A stretch of DNA of 64,000 nucleotides, from the NCBI RefSeq assembly GCF_001045445.1, contig NZ_LFNF01000001.1, positions 1-64,000 of the forward strand, given 5' to 3'. The notes under the pieces are model-generated. The model searched no databases and had not been told where the DNA came from. It saw only the letters and a program-made list of their open reading frames with translations. Below, one piece after another: positions 57,481 through 64,000 of this stretch. Position numbers and translations under genes: made by a program. Positions within the stretch are counted from its first letter, which is position 1; each line of letters starts with the position of its first letter. This stretch comes from Chryseobacterium sp. BLS98 (GTDB lineage Bacteria > Bacteroidota > Bacteroidia > Flavobacteriales > Weeksellaceae).

Positions 57481-58773
57481 TTATCTTAAATCTATAAATG
57501 TAATGGGTTTTCTGCTGTTTGGATTGAAAACGGTCTTGGAAAGGATATCAAAATCTATGATTTCAATTTTAGGACTTACTCTCAATTTTGCACGGAAATG
57601 ATCGCGAACTTCATTGACGAAAGTTTCATGATCCTGTTCTGTACTCAGTTTGATAATAATTTCATCCAACCCTATTTCATTAGACTGAATCACGATCTGA
57701 TAACATAAAATAGTATTGAAATCATTTAAAATATCATTCATCGCAGGTGGATAAAGTGTCGTCCCCTTATATTTAATCATCTGCTGTTTTCTTCCGACAA
57801 CAGGGCCAAGTCTCATGGTGTTTCTTCCACATTGACACAGCTCATAATGGGCTTTTACAATGTCTCCAGTCTTAAAACGAAGCAAAGGAATAGCTTCCAC
57901 TCCCAATGTAGTGATTGTTAATTCTCCATTTTCTCCTTCTTCTACCGGAATTTCATTATCATCTAAAATTTCAGTGATAATAAGCTCAGGATGATGATGG
58001 CCTCCAATCTGAAACTCACATTCCGTGAAGGCGGTACTCATTTCTGTGGAGGCATAGGTTGAAAATAATTTAATGTTCCATTTTTCTTTGATCTTCTGCG
58101 AAAGAATATTGTCGGTAAAATCCTGATTCTTGATACTTTCCCCAATACATACGGCTCCGTAAACACTTGAATTTTTATAATCCAGCCCGTTTTTTTCAGC
58201 ATAATCTATCATTTTAAGAAGAAAAGACGGCACTGTGATCAGGTATTTGGGTTGATATCTGAAAATAGAGTCCCACTGAAGCTCGGGAATGCCGGGGCCC
58301 ATTCTTACCACACTGGCTCCCATTTTTCTTAGTCCTAAAAAATAAGCCAGACCTGCCATAAATCTTTTGTCGATAGTAGTGATCATCTGAACAACGTCTC
58401 CTTTTTGAATACCTGCGCACGCAAAAGAAATAGCCTCGTTGTAGGCCAGCCTTTCAAGGTCATTGTCAGACAATCCGAAAGTGACCGGATCGCCCAAAGT
58501 TCCTGAAGTGGTACTGTAGTCTACAATTTTGTCCTGTGAAATACAGAAAAAATCCTGATTGTATTGCTGCAGATCATTCTTTGTAGTGGTCGGAATCTTC
58601 TGCAGATCTTCCAATGTCCGGATATCTGCAGGATTGATATTATTTTCTTTGAATAATTTCTGATAAAAGGGTGAATGATTCTCAAGATAAGCCAGAAGCT
58701 CCTGAAGCTTTTGCTCCTGAAACTTTTTTATTTCCTGGATACCTGATTTTTCGATGGCCGGATAGAATTCCAA
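57481..58773 (-). CDS. PaaK-like acyl-activating ligase
   Basis: A 430-residue adenylate-forming enzyme with the P-loop-like YSTTSGTLGDP (86-96), a CxCGR zinc-like or structural block (CQCGRNTMRLGPVVGRKQQM) and the C-terminal PaaK lid domain (AKLRVSPKIEIIDFD). It should activate an aryl acid such as 4-coumarate for loading on an ACP or CoA. The start is a TTG at 58773: no in-frame ATG precedes it before a stop, and a -7 box lies at 58801-58794. It is separated from the ammonia-lyase by the halogenase-like gene, but the function fits the same pathway. Confidence 0.88.
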   Translation of the reverse strand: MEFYPAIEKSGIQEIKKFQEQKLQELLAYLENHSPFYQKLFKENNINPADIRTLEDLQKIPTTTKNDLQQYNQDFFCISQDKIVDYSTTSGTLGDPVTFGLSDNDLERLAYNEAISFACAGIQKGDVVQMITTIDKRFMAGLAYFLGLRKMGASVVRMGPGIPELQWDSIFRYQPKYLITVPSFLLKMIDYAEKNGLDYKNSSVYGAVCIGESIKNQDFTDNILSQKIKEKWNIKLFSTYASTEMSTAFTECEFQIGGHHHPELIITEILDDNEIPVEEGENGELTITTLGVEAIPLLRFKTGDIVKAHYELCQCGRNTMRLGPVVGRKQQMIKYKGTTLYPPAMNDILNDFNTILCYQIVIQSNEIGLDEIIIKLSTEQDHETFVNEVRDHFRAKLRVSPKIEIIDFDILSKTVFNPNSRKPITFIDLR

Positions 58774-58793
58774 TGATTGTAATTTTTAAAAGA

Positions 58794-58801
58794 CAAATTT
58801 A
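58794..58801 (-). promoter_or_regulatory. -7 box TAAATTTG before the ligase gene
   Basis: The reverse strand reads TAAATTTG, 20 bases before the TTG start at 58773, supporting that start and an own promoter. Confidence 0.5.
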
Positions 58802-58858
58802 TTTAAAATTAAAAGATTGAATGATTAAAAGATTTAACAATTACTGACCGTTATCATT

Positions 58859-60547
58859 TTACCGCTGGAAAGTAAAAGTTTGTGTGTTAGTATTTCCTGC
58901 CGTATTGGTTATAATAACCTTTAAAGTATGCAATCCTGAACCTTTTGGACATTTTTCATCAAAAACATAAACAAAATCGTCTTTTACACGGGCAAAACGG
59001 AGCCATTTCCCATCCAGCTCGGCCCGGAATGAAGCAATGTCACCCACTTTAGCTGTTCCTTTCAACCGTAAAGAGCTACTGTTTATAAGGACTCCTTCTT
59101 TCCAATTCGCAGAAACAGAAGGCAAACTTTCATCCAGCAGCAGAACTGCCGTACCGAGTCTGTTAAATTCTGCCTCCGCACGGTCTCCGTTCCATTTTGC
59201 TTTTACGGCATCCATATCACTTCCGTAATCAAACAGCATGACCAGTTTATTCTTTTCTTCATTTGATAATTTCCTGTTGGGCTTTATTTTCAGTGTAAAA
59301 TAATCATGAACCGGAATGTATGGTGTCTCCAGAACAACAGTATTGGAAATCGCGGCCGGATAGGAAGCCGGCTTTTCATACATTTTAAAGTTCACCGCAT
59401 CATATACTGCATTTTTACTAAGATTTACTGTCGCATTTTCGGTATTTACTGTTTTTGCTTCATCCGGTTTCACCAATTGATCCGAAGGAGTTACCTGCTG
59501 CGAATTCACAGCATAACGAACTTTAGTAACCAGCTTGCTTGTATTTCCGTTAACGTCCTTTAAAATAATTTCAATACTGTGAACACTGTCATCCTCAAGA
59601 TGAATAATTCCTGTTTTACCGGATGAATTGTAATTTTTCAGTTTCATTCCCGGCAATTCAGATAAATGCTGGATGCTCATTTTATCTCTTGAAAATTTTG
59701 TGTAATCTATACATCCATTGAGATAACGGGTATCATCATAGCTCACTTTATCAATAGAAAAGCTATAGATCAGCTGGCCATCCATCAACAGTTCTGCATG
59801 ATAAATTCCAAGATTAAATCCCTGATTGGCTTTATCCACAGCTTTAACTGCAAAGCTTATTTCCGGTGAAGTAACCTGGATAATATCTGTTGTATACCCA
59901 TTTCCGGCTTTTTTAACCGGGATTCCATTTGCTCCCGGCTCATAGGTACTGAAACGGCGGTCATACCAATACAATCCGCTGATCGTAGGAACAACGCGAT
60001 CCGGGATATTAAAGTCAAAAAGCAAAGGATTGATGCATTCTTCCGTTTTAGTATCCCTGATTTCAAAGTGTAAATGTGGTCCCGCTGAACCTCCGGTATT
60101 TCCGCTCAAAGCAATAGTTTGGCCTTTGCTTACAGGAAACTGCCCTGGAGAAAATGTGATATCCTGCTCCCATTTTTCGTCTTTATACTGTCTTTCTTTT
60201 ACATACTCATCCAGTTGATCGAAATATTTATTAAGATGGGCATAAACTGTGGTGTAACCATTGGGATGAGTAATATACACTGCATTTCCAAAACCGTAGC
60301 GCTCTATTTTTATCCTGCTTACATATCCGTCTGCAGCTGCAACAACTGTCAAATTCTCCTGACTGTTGGTCCGCAAATCTAATCCCATATGAAAATGATT
60401 AGCCCGGACAGCTCCAAAATTGGCAACCAGCTGCATGGGGATGTTCAGCGGGTTGCGGAAATAATTTTGTGGATAATTATTCTGTGCCGATGTTACAAAA
60501 TAATTGAGAAAATAAACAACGTAGATGAGTTTGCAGAAAATTTTCAT
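58859..60547 (-). CDS. M23-family (LytM-like) peptidase
   Basis: A 562-residue exported protein (signal peptide ending YFVTSAQ). The M23 domain is N-terminal: HFHMGLDLRT (His53 and Asp57) and GPHLHFEIRD (His158, His160) form the zinc site. The C-terminal ~390 residues are beta-rich, with Ig-like segments. It should cut peptide cross-links of peptidoglycan in the periplasm or activate amidases. It is leftward, outside the pigment cluster, and common next to ileS in Flavobacteriia (from memory). Confidence 0.92.
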   Translation of the reverse strand: MKIFCKLIYVVYFLNYFVTSAQNNYPQNYFRNPLNIPMQLVANFGAVRANHFHMGLDLRTNSQENLTVVAAADGYVSRIKIERYGFGNAVYITHPNGYTTVYAHLNKYFDQLDEYVKERQYKDEKWEQDITFSPGQFPVSKGQTIALSGNTGGSAGPHLHFEIRDTKTEECINPLLFDFNIPDRVVPTISGLYWYDRRFSTYEPGANGIPVKKAGNGYTTDIIQVTSPEISFAVKAVDKANQGFNLGIYHAELLMDGQLIYSFSIDKVSYDDTRYLNGCIDYTKFSRDKMSIQHLSELPGMKLKNYNSSGKTGIIHLEDDSVHSIEIILKDVNGNTSKLVTKVRYAVNSQQVTPSDQLVKPDEAKTVNTENATVNLSKNAVYDAVNFKMYEKPASYPAAISNTVVLETPYIPVHDYFTLKIKPNRKLSNEEKNKLVMLFDYGSDMDAVKAKWNGDRAEAEFNRLGTAVLLLDESLPSVSANWKEGVLINSSSLRLKGTAKVGDIASFRAELDGKWLRFARVKDDFVYVFDEKCPKGSGLHTLKVIITNTAGNTNTQTFTFQR

Positions 60548-60619
60548 ACGACATTTGGTTTTGGGATCTATTGAAATTACAAAATTTTATAGTATCGCGA
60601 ATAGAAATTTTACGGTTTA

Positions 60620-60830
60620 ATCTTTTTAACCGCAGATTACACGGATTTACACATATGATGCTGTGAAAAATATGCCATTTGTGAAAAACCATGGAGTTTT
60701 ATTTTAAATTTTGCTGAAGCCTGATGAATGTAATACATTTTTTAAGCGGGCTAAAGCCTATTTCTATTGAATAAAACAATCATGAAAAACAGGGTAAACC
60801 GCAAGAAAAATTCACTTATTCACTCTTCAT
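60620..60830. repeat. Second copy of the GGGCTAAAGCC intergenic repeat
   Basis: GCGGGCTAAAGCCTATTTCTATT at 60746-60768 matches ACGGGCTAAAGCCCTTCCTATT at 30867-30888 at most positions (read in shorter pieces). The flanks share only scattered motifs, so the exact element borders are unclear. Confidence 0.4.
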
Positions 60831-60931
60831 CATTCACCTTTAAACTCCATTCCGTATTTATATTTCTGAAATTGAACTTTTTAATAGATATAAGCTAAAT
60901 AAAACATATATTATAAACCGACAAAAATCAC

Positions 60932-60939
60932 TAAATTTG
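60932..60939 (+). promoter_or_regulatory. -7 box TAAATTTG for ileS
   Basis: TAAATTTGCAGACTT here is identical over 15 bases to the -7 region at 24055-24069 of pigment unit 1. It would start transcription near 60946, 30 bases before the ATG. Confidence 0.55.
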
Positions 60940-60975
60940 CAGACTTAATTAATCAACGATATTGAGATATTTACA

Positions 60976-63900
60976 ATGAGCCAATTTAAAGAATACAAAA
61001 ACCTCAACCTTATTGACATAGCCGAGAATGTATCGGAGTTTTGGAAACAGAATAAAACGTTCGGTAAAAGTGTTGAGATTCGCGAGGGTAATGCCGAGTT
61101 TGTTTTTTATGAAGGTCCACCTTCAGCAAACGGTATGCCCGGAATTCACCACGTTATGGCCAGAGCATTAAAGGATATTTTCTGTCGTTTCCAGACGCAG
61201 AACGGGAAGCAGGTTTTCCGTAAAGCAGGCTGGGATACACACGGACTTCCTGTGGAACTGGGCGTAGAAAAGGAATTAGGAATTACTAAAGAAGATATTG
61301 GCAAAAAAATCTCTATTGAAGACTACAACAAAGCCTGCCGTGAAGCGGTTATGCGATATACAGACGTATGGAATAACCTTACGGAAAAGATCGGATACTG
61401 GGTAGACCTTGATGATCCGTATATCACCTACAAGTCAAAATACATGGAGACGGTTTGGTGGCTGCTGAAGCAATTGTATGATAAAGAATTATTGTACAAA
61501 GGCTACACGATCCAACCTTATTCTCCAAAAGCAGGAACCGGACTTTCTTCCCATGAGCTGAACCAGCCGGGAACGTACCGTGATGTTTCGGATACAACGG
61601 TTGTGGCACAGTTTAAAGCGAAAAAAGAAACGTCTGAACTGTTTAATGATGTGGATGGAGATGTGCATGTTTTAGCATGGACCACTACTCCATGGACTTT
61701 ACCTTCCAACACAGCTTTGGCAGTAGGAAGAGATATTGAGTATGTTTTAGTTAAAACATTCAATCAATACACATTTGAGCCAATAACGATTGTTTTATCC
61801 AGAGTTCTTTTACCTAAAGTATTCGGTAAAAAATACGCTGAAGGAACTGACGAAGATTTCGCAGGTTATACTGCGGAAACTAAAGCTATTCCTTTCAAAG
61901 TAATCAAAGAATTCACCGGAGAAAAATTGGCTGGGACTCAATATGAGCAGCTGATCCCATGGTTTACTCCTAACGATTCACCTGAAAAAGCATTCAGAGT
62001 GATCATCGGGGATTTCGTAACCACTGAGGACGGTACAGGTATCGTTCACATCGCTCCTACCTTTGGTGCAGATGATGCCAGAGTTGGAAAAGAAAACGGA
62101 ATTCCGCCAATGTTGGTAAAAGATGAGAATGACAACCTTGTTCCTCTTGTAGACCTGCAGGGTAAATTCATCAAAGGAGAAAATGTACCTGAAGTATTTT
62201 CAGGAAAGTACATTAAGAACGAATATTACGATGACGGAACTGCTCCTGAGAAGTCATGGGATGTGGAACTCGCCATTGTTTTAAAAACTGAAAATAAAGC
62301 CTTCAAGGTTGAAAAATACGTTCACAGTTACCCACACTGCTGGAGAACTGACAAACCTGTATTGTACTATCCTTTGGATTCATGGTTTGTGAAAATGACA
62401 GCTGTAAAAGACAGACTGGTTAATTTAAACAAAGAAATCAACTGGAAGCCAAAAGCTACCGGAGAAGGACGTTTTGCCAACTGGCTTGAAAATGTAAACG
62501 ACTGGAATCTTTCCCGTTCAAGATATTGGGGTATCCCATTACCGATCTGGAGAACTGAGGATCTTAAGGAAGAAAAAATTATAGGATCTGTAGAGGAACT
62601 TTACAATGAGATTGAAAAATCGGTTGCTGCGGGATTAATGAAAGAAAATCCGTTCAAAGGTTTTGTGATCGGAAATATGTCTGAGCAGAACTATGAACTG
62701 GTTGACCTTCACAAAAATGTAGTGGATAAAGTAGTTCTTGTTTCAGATTCAGGTAAAGCAATGAACCGTGAAAGTGATCTGATCGACGTTTGGTTCGATT
62801 CAGGATCTATGCCTTACGCTCAGCTGCATTATCCGTTTGAGAATAAGGAAATGATCGATAATAACAAGGCATTCCCTGCTGACTTTATCGCAGAAGGTGT
62901 TGACCAGACTCGTGGTTGGTTCTATACGCTTCATGCGATCGGAACAGCTGTTTTTGATTCTGTAGCTTATAAAAATGTTATGAGTAACGGGCTTGTTCTG
63001 GATAAGAACGGTCAGAAAATGTCAAAACGTTTAGGAAATGCGGTAGATCCGTTTGAAACACTTTCAGTATACGGTCCGGATGCTACAAGATGGTATATGA
63101 TCTCGAATGCAAATCCTTGGGAAAATCTGAAATTTGATATCGAAGGAATTGATGAGGTGAGAAGAAAGTTCTTCGGAACACTTTACAACACCTATTCATT
63201 CTTTGCACTATATGCTAATGTAGACGGATTCAATTATTCTGAAAGAGAAGTGGAAAACCGTCCGGAAATCGACCGATGGATCCTTTCCGAGCTGAACCTT
63301 TTAATCAAAGAAGTAAAAGCATTCTACGAAGATTACGAACCGACAAGAGTAGCCAGAGCCATCAGCACCTTTGTGAATGACAACCTGAGCAACTGGTATG
63401 TAAGACTGTGCAGAAGACGTTTCTGGAAGGGAGATTATTCTGATGATAAAATCTCTGCTTACCAGACTTTATATACGTGTCTTGAAACTGTTGCGAAATT
63501 ATCCGCACCCATTGCTCCATTCTTTATGGATCAGCTATATCAGGATTTAAATAAAGTAACAGGAAAAGATAAAGGTGAGTCTGTACATTTAACAGATTTC
63601 CCTGTTGCAGACGAAAGTCTGATCGATCAGGATCTTGTAGAAAAAACGCATCTGGCACAGAACATCACAAGTATGGTTTTCTCTTTAAGAAAGAAAGAAA
63701 ATGTAAAAGTTCGCCAGCCATTGCAGAAAGTATTGGTACCGGTTCTTGATTCTAAAACGGAAGAGCAGATTCTGGCCGTTGCAGATCTGATCAAGCAGGA
63801 AGTGAATGTTAAAGAATTACAGTTAATCAATGCGGAAGAAGCATCACATTTAATTGTAAAACAGATCAAACCAAATTTCAAAGCTCTTGGGCCTAAGTTA

Positions 63901-64000
63901 GGAAAAGATATGAAAACCGTAGGCGGAGCAATTGCTGAGATGAATGCGGAACAAATTGCAAGCCTTGAAAAAGAAGGAAAAATAGATATCCAGGGTTATG
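60976..64000 (+). CDS. ileS: Isoleucyl-tRNA synthetase, partial at the right edge
   Basis: The first 1008 codons, cut by the window end. Class I synthetase motifs: PGIHHVM (the HIGH site, residues 55-61) and KMSKR (681-685) in GQKMSKRLGNAV. The long editing domain lies between them, with TTPWTLPSNTALAVG and GTGIVHIAPTFGADD. It attaches Ile to tRNA and clears Val mischarges. The start at 60976 follows a good promoter and gives MSQFKEYKNLNLIDIAENV. Full-length homologues have about 1130-1150 residues, so about 130 are missing. Confidence 0.97.
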   Translation, partial: MSQFKEYKNLNLIDIAENVSEFWKQNKTFGKSVEIREGNAEFVFYEGPPSANGMPGIHHVMARALKDIFCRFQTQNGKQVFRKAGWDTHGLPVELGVEKELGITKEDIGKKISIEDYNKACREAVMRYTDVWNNLTEKIGYWVDLDDPYITYKSKYMETVWWLLKQLYDKELLYKGYTIQPYSPKAGTGLSSHELNQPGTYRDVSDTTVVAQFKAKKETSELFNDVDGDVHVLAWTTTPWTLPSNTALAVGRDIEYVLVKTFNQYTFEPITIVLSRVLLPKVFGKKYAEGTDEDFAGYTAETKAIPFKVIKEFTGEKLAGTQYEQLIPWFTPNDSPEKAFRVIIGDFVTTEDGTGIVHIAPTFGADDARVGKENGIPPMLVKDENDNLVPLVDLQGKFIKGENVPEVFSGKYIKNEYYDDGTAPEKSWDVELAIVLKTENKAFKVEKYVHSYPHCWRTDKPVLYYPLDSWFVKMTAVKDRLVNLNKEINWKPKATGEGRFANWLENVNDWNLSRSRYWGIPLPIWRTEDLKEEKIIGSVEELYNEIEKSVAAGLMKENPFKGFVIGNMSEQNYELVDLHKNVVDKVVLVSDSGKAMNRESDLIDVWFDSGSMPYAQLHYPFENKEMIDNNKAFPADFIAEGVDQTRGWFYTLHAIGTAVFDSVAYKNVMSNGLVLDKNGQKMSKRLGNAVDPFETLSVYGPDATRWYMISNANPWENLKFDIEGIDEVRRKFFGTLYNTYSFFALYANVDGFNYSEREVENRPEIDRWILSELNLLIKEVKAFYEDYEPTRVARAISTFVNDNLSNWYVRLCRRRFWKGDYSDDKISAYQTLYTCLETVAKLSAPIAPFFMDQLYQDLNKVTGKDKGESVHLTDFPVADESLIDQDLVEKTHLAQNITSMVFSLRKKENVKVRQPLQKVLVPVLDSKTEEQILAVADLIKQEVNVKELQLINAEEASHLIVKQIKPNFKALGPKLGKDMKTVGGAIAEMNAEQIASLEKEGKIDIQGY

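Larger units (their letters stand above)
60548..60975. other. Divergent intergenic region with a repeat and the ileS promoter
   Basis: No gene recognised. It holds repeat-like text (GGGCTAAAGCC at 60748-60758, CCGCAGATTACACGG near 60631 and CATTCACC near 60833) and the -7 box of ileS. No tRNA or T-box element was recognised. Confidence 0.5.

Noticed and set aside
1..64000. CRISPR arrays, rRNA, tRNA, transposases, prophage
   Set aside because: No regularly spaced repeats, no cloverleaf sequences and no transposase or phage proteins were recognised.

Overview
The window reads as chromosomal DNA of a Bacteroidota member in the Flavobacteriia, most like Chryseobacterium or a close relative. The reasons are low GC, promoters of the TAnnTTTG (-7) type, a BamA plus double OmpH/Skp cassette, a secreted protein with a type IX (Por) sorting domain, a GG-leader peptide of the MKNLKKLS type, and above all a complete flexirubin-type pigment cluster. 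The genus is an inference; the phylum-level call is strong.

Layout. 1-7.9 kb is a leftward block: an exported protein of unknown function, dTDP-4-dehydrorhamnose reductase (rfbD), a hotdog thioesterase, two OmpH/Skp chaperones, bamA, uppS and a DUF6089-type outer-membrane protein. At 8.2 kb lies an unlisted 57-residue cysteine-rich peptide gene with a double-glycine leader. 8.4-15.9 kb is a leftward exopolysaccharide block: a Wzc-like tyrosine autokinase with a (GY)8 tail, a Wza-like export lipoprotein, a WecA/MraY-like phosphoglycosyltransferase, a GT2, an SGNH hydrolase and an arginase-fold protein that has lost its metal ligands. Then come topA (with a histone-H1-like lysine/alanine tail), a 1143-residue type IX secreted protein built from two copies of a large domain, and an EpsG-like polymerase.

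24.1-58.8 kb is the flexirubin (aryl polyene plus dialkylresorcinol) cluster in several transcription units. Rightward unit 1 (24.1-30.7 kb) has an MMPL exporter fused to an acyltransferase and a methyltransferase-like tail, DarA, DarB and two hotdog proteins. An unrelated M16 peptidase (leftward) separates it from rightward unit 2 (34.2-47.2 kb): an HTH-like small protein, a BtrH-like protein, an ABC transporter, a thioesterase, ketosynthases and pseudo-ketosynthases, an ACP, a deacetylase, LolA, a lipoprotein, a dehydratase and a GT2-DUF2062 protein. Leftward unit 3 (47.4-55.9 kb) has a C45 autoproteolytic acyltransferase, a CrtI-like oxidoreductase, an LpxL-like acyltransferase, a second ACP, KS, FabG and an aromatic amino-acid ammonia-lyase. 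A flavin halogenase/monooxygenase (rightward) and a PaaK-like acyl-activating ligase (leftward) follow.

Proposed joint working (inference from known aryl polyene and dialkylresorcinol pathways): the ammonia-lyase makes 4-coumarate, the ligase loads it on an ACP, KS/CLF, FabG and dehydratase extend it to an aryl polyene, DarB and DarA make the dialkylresorcinol, an acyltransferase joins them, the halogenase or oxygenase decorates the ring, and the MMPL, ABC, LolA and lipoprotein genes move the pigment to the outer membrane.

The right edge holds an M23 peptidase and the first 1008 codons of ileS. Two broken genes (45.05-45.16 and 57.3-57.5 kb), several small inverted repeats and two copies of a GGGCTAAAGCC intergenic repeat lie between genes. 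No tRNA, rRNA, CRISPR array or insertion sequence was recognised.
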